DNA from: Cladophialophora immunda
Lineage: Eukaryota; Ascomycota; Eurotiomycetes; Chaetothyriales; Herpotrichiellaceae
Direction of reading: 5' to 3'
Length of the DNA: 64,000 nt
Assembly: GCF_000835495.1 (NCBI RefSeq)
Contig: NW_015622541.1
Coordinates: 1,178,001-1,242,000 of the forward strand
In this document: piece by piece, positions 1-8,857 of the stretch
How the letters are laid out: the number at the start of each line of letters is the position of its first letter
Numbering within the stretch: the stretch's first letter is position 1
Program-made: the position numbers and the translations under genes
The notes under the pieces: generated by a model
Databases searched by the model: none
What the model saw: the letters and a program-made list of their open reading frames with translations, nothing else
Told to the model about the DNA's origin: nothing

Positions 1-2
1 AC

Positions 3-2888
3 GCCGAGAAGACGGTTGAGGCCGTCCTGAATATGCTACGGGGATTCCTCGATGACCGTGCTGGCATGCTGGCCTGGGTAGAAGCCATCTACACGCACAG
101 GGCAGAATTCAAGACCATCACTGATAGACTACGTCGATGGGCGTCCGATGTATCTGCTTCCTACTCAGGCTCCCTTGTTGAGAAGGCCAACGAGGTTACC
201 AAACTGGTGTATGCTCTGGTGGGAGACCTTGCCGAGCTCGACAAGGCGTGGAGATATAAACTGCTGAGGAATCCGACTCTTCTCCGGAAGGACATCACGG
301 CCTTCAGTCACAGTTTATTCTTCCCGCAGCCGGAGCCGCAGCCTCCAGCGACCGCGACCGTCTCCCACCCAGTGCCCATGCCCGCACCAGAGGGGCTGTC
401 AAGTCTGAGTTCGGCTCCTCTGTGTCAGATATCGCACGAGAAGGATGGCGGAGGCAGGTCTGCTACTCTGAAAATCTGGCCCTCCGTGGCATTCGCCAAT
501 GGGTCCCAAGGTGGCTCCTCGCCCGCTGCTGGTACGTCCAACGAAACGTATCAAGGCTGGGTTGCTCAGTATCAAATATGGGTTCGGGGAAAAGGATATG
601 GGGACGCTGTTCTCAAAGAAGAATGGGATTTCCCACTGAACGAGCAGGAGGTTGCATCCCACATGGCTCTCATCCCCGCTGGGTTCAGGACTTGCCTGGG
701 ATCCGTCGATGGTGCCTTCAACGAGGCTGATGTTGTCCGACAATTTCCTATCAGTATCGATCGAGATCTCGACGTGTTTACCGTCCTGCACACCGTTTAC
801 ATTCTCGACCGAAACCAATCGTGCTCCTCCCACACTGGCGAGGCGAATCAATGTCAGTGGGTGCGAAAGTCCCTCCCCATCGGCGGTAATGCGAGATCGC
901 TTGCGGTTTTCCAACCAGTGGATCGCGGCGTCGAAGACCGTTGTGACAATGCGCGGAATACGACTGAGCACCACAGTGTCTTCCAGACCCCTCGATCGGC
1001 AACCTTCCGGATCTTCTCACATAATGGTCTGGTCATTTACCAAGGCGTTGCAAAGGGCAACCATGACAAAGGACTGGACCACTGCAGCAGCCGCTTCGTG
1101 AACGAAAGCTGCTTCATGGTGATCTTCAAGATCGTGACCGACCCCCACGATGTCCTCATCAAAGTGGTCGCAACTCTGGACGGCCTTGACTTTGCAAACG
1201 TATTCAACGGCTGTGTCTTCCACCCGAGCCTGCCGTTGGCGGCCCTCATCTGGCACACGGGTTCGTTCTGCCACCGTGCTGTCCTCTGGAGCTTTGCCAG
1301 TCCGAGTCCCGTCAGGCAATTTGGCGTCAACTGTGTCACGCGGGTTGACTTCGAGAATGGCGACGCGATCACTGCCGAAGTGCTGGCCGATTGCGGCCCG
1401 GTGGCCCAAGTCCAGTTTTCAGGATGCGGCAACAAATTGCTGCTCGACCTCCCGTTCCACTACTGCCCGGGAGTCTTTGATCTCCAACGCAGTTCTGCGT
1501 ATCACGCCGCGGTGGCTGAGCACAAAAAGTCGCAAGGGCCCAGGGTCGAGCAGCGATCCGGCATGTCTCGCCGTTGTCTGCTTCTGCACCAGGCGCAGTC
1601 TCGTCTCTCATCGACCGTGGGGATCCAGAGGCCGCAGCACGCGGTGCAACAATGTGGCCATGTTGGGCGACGAGCCCAGAGCGTTTCTCACCACGTCTCG
1701 AGCCTCGATTTGGGTGGGCAGACTCCCGGTCCGTCAACCCAAGTCAGCCTTCGGTCACCCGAGACAGGCAGACAAGACAAGATCAGCATCAACACGGATC
1801 ATTCGCTTCAGTCGTGTTATAGCTGGAGGGGCTCCATGGGACCGCCGCCGCGTCCGACCATCACCAACAACTTCCAAGCCATAGCACCTAGCAGGAAGTT
1901 GAACACGGACTATCAGCCTGTCCTGGCACCGACGCCATGTCATTACGGGGATGACCCGATGGAAGGGCCCTCGTCAATGGTCGTCACATCAACCGTTCAT
2001 CGAACCGTGCCCGCCGAAAGAACGACCATGGATTGCGAGCACGAACGGGCACCGACACTATATCCTTGCGGGGGAGAACAAATGGTCGAGCCTTCGTCGA
2101 TGGTCATCACGTTAGACGCCCAAGAGGCAGCACCTGCCGGAACGGCTATCATGGACTACCAGTTTGACGCTGCACCAACGCCATATCATGGCATGGGAAA
2201 TCCAACAGGAGAGCCCTCGCCACTGGTTATCGCGACAGACAACATCCAGGAGAGCGAGCCTGCCAGCACGACTGAGATGGACTTTCAGCATGACCACCAG
2301 GCGCGGGCCCCAACACCACGTTATGGCGTGGAAGCTTCAACAACAACAGGATCGACCTCGGTGATTCTGAAGGACGCTCGAGCCACCGCCCTTGCCGGCA
2401 AGACGAGGATGGACTGTCATAACGAACAGGTGCCGACGCCGAAGGCGGTGCCAACGCCATCTTGTGTCTGGACGGAACCCATCCCCATGGATGCAGTCCG
2501 AGCGCTCGCAGCCGCCAGACTCCTCGCACAGCAGCACCTTGGCTGTTATCAGCAGGACGCAGCGCAAGGCGGCAAGACGCCAGCCTTTGAAGCGGGTGCA
2601 AGTCCTGCTGCGGCTGCCATGCCTGGGACTCCGTTTGCTCCTCCCCAAGATTTGAATCTGCAGACGCAGCTCCAGCAACTCTTGATCAAGGTGCCGCCGC
2701 CGCCGCCGCCGCCGCCGCCGCAGCAGCAGACGCCCAGCAGCAGCGGTGTCATCCCACGTCGGAGAAGACGCCCTGGATCCGCCCAGAGGGAGGCAAGCGC
2801 GTGTGGACCCGGACGGGGAAGGGGACATGGACCTGGGAGAGGGAGAGGCAGAGGCAGAGGCAGGGGGCGGGTACGGCTTAGAGGGTAG
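3..2888 (+). CDS. Large hypothetical protein with propeller-like core, internal repeats and Arg-Gly tail (5' partial)
   Basis: I do not recognise the family. The frame is open from base 3 and the first ATG is at 33, so the true start may lie left of the window. From the ATG, 951 residues are open. In order: a helical N-terminal ~100 residues; a Pro-rich linker; a beta-rich middle with WD-like phrases (FHPSLPLAALIW, VQFSGCGNKLLL); then 4-5 imperfect repeats of about 42 residues built on an APTP...PSSMV...MD core. A run of ten prolines, Gln-rich stretches and a C-terminal Arg-Gly-rich tail follow. RG tails often bind RNA or are methylated, but that is family knowledge and not shown here. An undetected intron inside the long frame is possible. 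Confidence 0.6.
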   Translation, partial: AEKTVEAVLNMLRGFLDDRAGMLAWVEAIYTHRAEFKTITDRLRRWASDVSASYSGSLVEKANEVTKLVYALVGDLAELDKAWRYKLLRNPTLLRKDITAFSHSLFFPQPEPQPPATATVSHPVPMPAPEGLSSLSSAPLCQISHEKDGGGRSATLKIWPSVAFANGSQGGSSPAAGTSNETYQGWVAQYQIWVRGKGYGDAVLKEEWDFPLNEQEVASHMALIPAGFRTCLGSVDGAFNEADVVRQFPISIDRDLDVFTVLHTVYILDRNQSCSSHTGEANQCQWVRKSLPIGGNARSLAVFQPVDRGVEDRCDNARNTTEHHSVFQTPRSATFRIFSHNGLVIYQGVAKGNHDKGLDHCSSRFVNESCFMVIFKIVTDPHDVLIKVVATLDGLDFANVFNGCVFHPSLPLAALIWHTGSFCHRAVLWSFASPSPVRQFGVNCVTRVDFENGDAITAEVLADCGPVAQVQFSGCGNKLLLDLPFHYCPGVFDLQRSSAYHAAVAEHKKSQGPRVEQRSGMSRRCLLLHQAQSRLSSTVGIQRPQHAVQQCGHVGRRAQSVSHHVSSLDLGGQTPGPSTQVSLRSPETGRQDKISINTDHSLQSCYSWRGSMGPPPRPTITNNFQAIAPSRKLNTDYQPVLAPTPCHYGDDPMEGPSSMVVTSTVHRTVPAERTTMDCEHERAPTLYPCGGEQMVEPSSMVITLDAQEAAPAGTAIMDYQFDAAPTPYHGMGNPTGEPSPLVIATDNIQESEPASTTEMDFQHDHQARAPTPRYGVEASTTTGSTSVILKDARATALAGKTRMDCHNEQVPTPKAVPTPSCVWTEPIPMDAVRALAAARLLAQQHLGCYQQDAAQGGKTPAFEAGASPAAAAMPGTPFAPPQDLNLQTQLQQLLIKVPPPPPPPPPQQQTPSSSGVIPRRRRRPGSAQREASACGPGRGRGHGPGRGRGRGRGRGRVRLRG
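1924..2460 (+). repeat. Degenerate ~42-residue coding repeats
   Basis: About four imperfect copies plus a partial one are visible in translation. Each has an APTP-type start, a G-[ED]-PS(S/P)(M/L)V block, an Ala/Pro/Thr stretch and an MD(C/Y/F) end. The DNA period is roughly 125 bp. Copies have diverged at many positions, so this is an old in-frame duplication and not a fresh minisatellite. Confidence 0.6.
2692..2730 (+). repeat. CCG trinucleotide tract (polyproline)
   Basis: A run of CCG units followed by CAG units encodes ten prolines then three glutamines inside the large hypothetical protein. It is a likely length-variable site. Confidence 0.85.
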
Positions 2889-4255
2889 GTGAGGGCAAGG
2901 CGGATCGAGGCACCTGGGGTTACCGTTCAAGAGAACTTTGTCTGTGATTGCTTGATTGACGAGTCTGAATTCGAAGCGAAGGTGTTCGGGGCGCGCAAAA
3001 TGTATATAGGCGAGGGTTCCATTCGTGTTAGCGAGGTATGTATATATATATATATGTAATCCCCAAACTATCGTCCTTGACCACTCTTACGCCGACTAGT
3101 CTCCCGCCGCTTTGCTCTCGCGCTAATAACTATTTAGTCGAACCGCTCCCCCCTCCGCTCCCCCTCTCCTCCCTTCCTCTCTTTCGCGCTCCCGCCTCCG
3201 CTCCCTTCTCCTCCCTCCCGGCTCTAGTCCGCTCCACCGTACTCCCTCACATCCTAATAAGAGTCCCGTTTAGGCTCCAGTCTTATAAGCGCTAACGTTA
3301 CCTATATCCAGCCTTATAGTAACTTTTCTCGATTATGTCTCTAATAGCCCGTTTCGGCCCTGATTATTAAAGGTGGGATCCTAAAGAGGATATACCCCAC
3401 GGTATTACTAGACGGAGTTCACTCAATCCCCTAGTTCTATACAGTAAGATGATACTTCTCTTCCTCTTTTCCGTTCCCTCTCTCGGTCCTTATGTTGTCC
3501 CCCGTCCTCCCTCTGCTTGCAATGATCCTGTCAGGAACCTCTAACGCATACACTACAAAGCTGCCAAGAGGCTAGCCAGCCCAGATAGAAACCCAACCTC
3601 CTCGCATGAGAGTAGCACGCTTCTCTCATGCTTCGAGTCCTGTATAACCTGAGCGGTTAGGATAGACCTATTGATACTTGAACCTACTATTCCCCTCTGC
3701 CTATCTACCTATAGGCCGTCCTTACAGATCCCCCTCAAAACAGAGGTGTAAGCCTCAAACTTCTGATGAGGTGTTTCATTGTGTTTCGATGGGAATAGAT
3801 GAAGATTGATCTAACCCGGCCGAAAAGAAACAAGCAGGTCCAGCTAATGGCCGAGATCTTCAAGGTTGCCCAAGGAGGTCTTGTCTGGCAGTACAAAGCT
3901 GATCAACCATGAAACAAACCACGCTCTTCACATGACTTAAGCAAATCAAGAACCCTGGGATGTGGCCAAAGGGCCAGCATAATATCTCAGCAGCCTATTT
4001 ATTACTAAACAGCGGCTAGGCGCTCGGCCTAAGGGGATTGTATGAAGTGAGAGAAACAAGATCGAAATAGTCAAGATGACAAGTGCATCCCATCGAGAGA
4101 AAGAGAATGGCTCCCCGTATAACCTCCTACAACAATGAAGATCACTTGGTACAATGTGTCGACTCTGTCAATACTGTCAGTCTCCTCTTATCTCTGTTAG
4201 TTATATATCGACAAGAAGACATCGACCATAACTCACCGATGGTAGAGGCATAGGA
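2889..4255. other. Gene-poor stretch with a decayed repeat-like segment
   Basis: No intact gene is seen. A short TA run lies near 3040-3055 and a strongly pyrimidine-rich block near 3150-3240. Read on the minus strand from about 3840 down to 3100, the sequence gives long protein-like runs in one frame, broken by several stops. Examples are HQKFEAYTSVLRGICKDGL and then GFLSGLASLLAAL. This is what a dead mobile-element or gene copy looks like. I could not assign it to an element class and found no terminal repeats. Confidence 0.4.
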
Positions 4256-4625
4256 TCAAAGACGCGCTGCCCCTTTCTCAACGTTGGCCAAGCAAGTGCA
4301 CCCTTTGGAGATCGACAACATGCCATTGTCGGGCCGATTGAAGACGGCGGATTGATCAGCGGGGCCTTCTAGCAGAAATCTGTCCATGACCCCGATATGA
4401 CGAGGTTGTTTTTCTTCCAAGGACAGACGAAGGATGGGATCGTGGTAGGGGCATGAGCGAAGGGAGTTCGGCGGCTTGCTCGGCTTCGACAACACGTCTG
4501 GGGTCTTCTGTTTGTGGTCCTGCACAACTGTTAGCGGTCTATGAAGGACGTGCGAGGGTATGAGACTCAGATACAAGGAGCTGAATGCCTGGGGCAGAGG
4601 ATTTCTTGTCTTTGGGTGACTCCAT
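4256..4625 (-). CDS. Small hypothetical protein, two exons
   Basis: The model has exons 4625-4575 and 4519-4256 and gives 104 residues starting MESPKDKKSS. The 55-nt intron (4574-4520) has a GTATCT donor, a perfect GCTAAC branch site and a CAG acceptor, and it joins the two frames in phase. The product is hydrophilic and Pro/Lys-rich, with no domain I know. A second good intron signal set (GTGAGT donor, CTAAC, CAG) lies about 20 nt after the stop codon at roughly 4235-4180. It is either a 3'-UTR intron or a sign that the last exon is modelled in the wrong frame. Confidence 0.5.
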
Positions 4626-4966
4626 TTGCAAAGCTCAAAGAATTCAATGCGGCAAAGGTTGGATATTGCAATAAGCAAGCACTAAGAAAGTACTAATCGC
4701 AGAGAGAAATAGCTATGAGTATGGCGAGAAAAGCTGAAGAAGGAGATTGAAACCGCGGAAAAGTGTTCTTGACTTTATACTTGCCCACTGGCCCATTCTG
4801 ATCACAAGCCTCAAATATCTTCGTACTCAGGTGCCCGTCGAATCTTCCCTAGATGGATCCATCAAGAGAAATGCCTCACGTTCGTAGAAAGCAAGACAGG
4901 GAATGAATCTGCCAGTTCAGGTAGCTCCGCCTCGAAGAAAACCCAACAGGTCGGGGGGCTGAGAAA
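4626..4966. other. Intergenic region
   Basis: This is the presumed promoter of the small minus-strand gene. No further coding signal or clear motif was seen. Confidence 0.5.
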
Positions 4967-5419
4967 TTAGCTGATCTGACTGGACAGTGTGCTTTTGTTT
5001 CGCTCGTCCGACCCCTCACATCGTAGCGCAAAGTCGTCCCTGGTGAGCAAATCCTGTAGGAAGTCGACCGTGATATCCTGCGAAGGTAGCATATTGGCTG
5101 GACGGTGCATCGACAACGGAGTCCACTTTGGCATGTTGGTGGCTAAATCAGACCAGCAAGGCAGCCTGGAAGGCCTTGATTGGCCGGTATTGTTTTGTCT
5201 GCATAAACATCGGGCAAATCCAGGAAGACGCATGTGAATCTTGACATGAGGGTCTGCCCCCGTCCTCCTCCTCCCGCCCTCCACCCCTTGCCCTCCCCGC
5301 CCCTGGCACACCTTGTGAATGTCGCAGGGCGCTAGACCTATTGCGGCTTGGCGGGATTTTGTGTAGATATGATTGGCCAGTATGCGTTTGTCCCTCTTGG
5401 CATCAATGAACGGGACCAT
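4967..5419 (-). CDS. Doubtful hypothetical ORF
   Basis: A 150-residue ATG-initiated frame; the same frame stays open upstream to 5515 but only from a GTG. The start reads MVPFIDAKRDKR and the end reads FALRCEGSDERNKS. No family is recognised. A Gly/Arg-rich low-complexity piece in the middle may be an unrecognised intron. It is kept only because the frame is long for its surroundings. Confidence 0.25.
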   Translation of the reverse strand: MVPFIDAKRDKRILANHIYTKSRQAAIGLAPCDIHKVCQGRGGQGVEGGRRRTGADPHVKIHMRLPGFARCLCRQNNTGQSRPSRLPCWSDLATNMPKWTPLSMHRPANMLPSQDITVDFLQDLLTRDDFALRCEGSDERNKSTLSSQIS

Positions 5420-5815
5420 GACCTCGACCTCGCATCTCGTAGGTGGCGTAGTCGAGAAGGCAACCTCTTGCAACAAGGCAGCCCAACTTCGTACAGGCGT
5501 AATTCCGCTGCTCACCGCCTGCTGCTGCCAACTAGCTGCTGGCGACTGTCCATCATGTGGTTTATATTGAGCTGGCAGCGCTGCACACGCACTTCATTTC
5601 TCAGCTCCTCGCTTCTGCGTTCTTCTCAGCCTTGTTGTGCGCCCATGCCCACGTTCTATTGTCTCCCCTCCTTATGATAGCCTGCAATTCCCCTGTCTCC
5701 GACCGGTAGTCTGCCCCTGACTCAACCCTCTTCCTTGCCTTCATCTCGTCTTATCCCCATCCGATCACCCCAGGGCCCGAAGGATTTCCTGCACTGAATC
5801 TCAAGCCACCCCGCA
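5420..5815. other. Upstream region of the Clr5-domain gene
   Basis: Pyrimidine-rich tracts near 5600-5780 precede the plus-strand gene and fit a fungal promoter and 5' leader. No further gene was seen. Confidence 0.4.
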
Positions 5816-8471
5816 ATGGACATGGTCATGAATCTTGATGGAGAAGGCCGTTCAATTCCAACGCAGTCGCGGGCGGCTTTGCTGGCAGGCGTCCCCCACG
5901 ATAAAAAGTGGATGCTACTGAAGGACCTTCTTGAGCCTCTGTTCCACACTCACAAGGTCAAAGATATAGCGAGGCTCATGAAAGAGGAACATGGATTTAG
6001 TGCAAAGTGGGTATGCCCCAGAATGACTTCCCGTTCCAAGCTGACATGACTTGAAATTAGTGAACCATCCTACCGATATCACTTTAAGCAGTGGGGCTGG
6101 ACAAAGAATGTCTCCTCATCTAGGAAAAATCACATTCTACAACGCACCACAGCAAGAGCTATGCAAGGAAAATCGACCACTGCAGTTGTCGCAGGCCGGA
6201 AGGTCGATGGGAAGATACTCAGACGACAAGCCAAAGCCAATGCTAGACAGGAGCTTTTCATTTTGGAAAGTTCTTCTCGCCTAGCTGAACACCAATCCCA
6301 AGTATTTGGACGCTTCCTCCCCTTTGGGAGCAAAATGTTGTGCCCACTCCTGCCCCTTGGCAAGAATTGTATTGACAGGCCATAGATTTCTCAACTGGAA
6401 CATGCCTTTAGCTGCGGGAAAATTTACAGAGCCCAAATCTCCCAGCTACACACCTTTTCCTGGCATTCCTCTCTCGACTCCGGACGGCGTCATTATTCGG
6501 ACACCCTCGCTGACAGGCAATTCCCCTTCACATGCGGCGTCTCCGCACGACAAGCCCTCACCACTTTCAGCTGCTGTGACGGAGACCATGGCGTTGGATC
6601 GGGCTCGACTTTTCTTGCATGGTAGATTTGATGATCTCGCAAAGACAATGAAGGATGCAGAGAAAGCCACGATGTCAACCTGGCTATACCAGTTCTGGAT
6701 GTTCGCGTTCATGACATCGAAACACTGGGGCAAAGGACCTCGTGACTGGACAAGTTACACCCTCGAATTCGACGTTTATAAAAGACTTGGCCAACACCCT
6801 TCTCCAGCATCACCGGCTCTAATAGCCAGCTCGCCTGTCGAGGTGAACGCTCACGAAGACAACCCTGAGATCCGAATGCCATCACAGCTTTGCCGGTGGT
6901 CTATTCATATCGGCGAGGAACAAAGCTATGACTGGGTTGACGCAGACGATGGCCCAGGTAATGAACACCCACAAGCACGGGAACAACCTCCGTTAGAGGA
7001 GAGGCTACAAAATGCCCTCGAAAACAACGATTTCAGTAACATTGGGACAGAGAGGTTACCTCTAGCGATATCGCAAATCGTCAGGGCTGTCAAGAAGTCC
7101 CCCAAAGAGCTCATATTGGAATCGTTTTCGTTCAGTATCATGGCTAGAAACGAGCAGCTTTTGGATGAAATGTTGGAGAAGGTCTTCGAAGCCGGCATTG
7201 ACGTGAAACCTGCTTACCCACTACACATAGCTACCAGTTATCTTGACGGGAGTTCAACATGCTGCAATATCCTCAATCTTCTGTGTGGCGGTCTCCCCAG
7301 GCTGCAAAGTTTTTATACAAACGACCACGGCCATACAGTCCTTGACAACTTGATGTTGACGATTTTGAAAGGGCATTCGAACACCACACTTGATATCATA
7401 GATGAATCCCTAACACGAGAGTCGCGTTTCGCGGGGATCGAAGTTGATTTGTGTGGGCGCTGGGATGCTGATTCGCCATGCTTTCGCACACTCTTGCAGT
7501 CTGGAAAAACCAAAGTCCCACTCAGCTGGAAGCACAAATTCTGCCATACTTCCGTTCTAGCTGTTTGCCATTGCATTGACGCCTTGGGCTATCGTTCTCT
7601 TCTTGGAGGATCAAGTGGGCTGTTTTTGAGACGATGCTTCAGTTGCGGTCTGTCTCTGCAACTCTCGCCATTCCATGTTCTGGTCCTAACAGCTTTTCAA
7701 TTGGCTCGAAGTGGGTGCGAGGGCGAAGATCTTTTCGGCATGATTGCTGTTTTGTTGTGCATGCTGGCAAACGGAATGGATCTGGACACCAGGGCTCCTG
7801 TTTCTATCCACTTGCTCCTAGGTATCGATGATGGTACCTGCTGCACTCATGAAGATCTGAGGCCCATTGATCTTGCTGAAAAGTTGCCGTCTAAGATTAT
7901 CAATGGATGGTCTGCAGAATTGCGACGAGGCTGGCAGATATTCTGTCTAATTCTCCGCCCTTTCGAGCCTTTGGCGGCTCGATCCTTGGGAAGGGAGCTG
8001 TCACCTGAAGATTTTGATATCGATTCAACACAAGATTCTCGGGACGATCTCACCGGAGACTGTCTTAGTCCTGAATCAGACTCGACTCCTGCCGTTGGTA
8101 ACTTTCCTAAGGTATGTGAGGCCGAATGCGACGACTTTCGGAGCATCCAATATGCTGAGCGCTGCGACATCGGTCATGTCTGGGCAGCTATCCAAACGGA
8201 ACTACTCTCCTATCGAAGAATCAATGAGCCTGACTCCTGGCTGTCCCCCTATTTTGATTTGGACGCTCTCTTGGCGGGCTTGCAAACTGGAGAAAATATA
8301 TCAATGCCATTGCTCGATGAAGGAATGCTCGAACCATATTGCCGCTGCGGCCGTTGGGCCCCCCCGTGGAAACCCGTCCTCCGGGAACTGACAGCAGCAT
8401 ATTATTTCAGTAATATGGATATATGGGACCGCACCTCTTTCATTGCGCTCGCATACCGTTTTAGAGAATGA
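5816..8471 (+). CDS. Clr5-domain protein with ankyrin-like body; C-terminus frame-disrupted
   Basis: The N-terminal ~75 residues form a Clr5 domain (WMLLKDLLEPLF, then EEHGFSANEPSYRYHFKQWGW), a putative DNA-binding module common in fungi. It is assembled over a 54-nt intron (6007-6060). A second intron starts at 6302 (GTATTT). The only acceptor that keeps frame with the long exon is at 6431, giving 130 nt; that site is uncertain. The body has ankyrin-like pieces (PLHIATSYLDGSS; NDHGHTVLDNLML). The model totals 823 residues and ends at a TGA at 8469. Just after this stop, the +1 frame carries on in the same style for about 50 codons (NDDLSERGWLTQAVAFA; HFYEFYGNYYF). One base therefore appears to have been gained or lost near 8465, or the sequence has an error there. 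Confidence 0.75.
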
Positions 8472-8857
8472 TGATCTGAGCGAGCGAGGGTGGTTGACCC
8501 AGGCCGTGGCATTTGCCAGCAACGTTCGGCGCAAGTCTTGTGGCAAGCACTTTTACGAATTCTATGGGAACTATTACTTTTGCCAGCGACATTTCCATCC
8601 CGCATCTCTTCGTCCCTGAGACAGAAAAGGTGGCAGATTCTGACAAGGGGAGGCAGTCTTGAAGGACACGGAAGATTGACTATGGGAACGGTCTTGTTGC
8701 ATACGTATACAGAGACTCTTGGATGTATTATCGAGAATTATTTTCCCTTTGCAATAATCATGTTTCCCGGGCATGTCCACTCGGGAAGATTGAGGGAATT
8801 TGTAGATTCTCCTGCTCAGAACCGGTCGAGCGCCCAAGGAGGATAGAACAGACGGTA
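8472..8857. other. 3' region between convergent genes, includes displaced C-terminal codons
   Basis: Bases ~8466-8620 read on as the lost C-terminal frame of the Clr5 gene. The rest is convergent 3' sequence against the zinc-cluster regulator. Confidence 0.5.
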
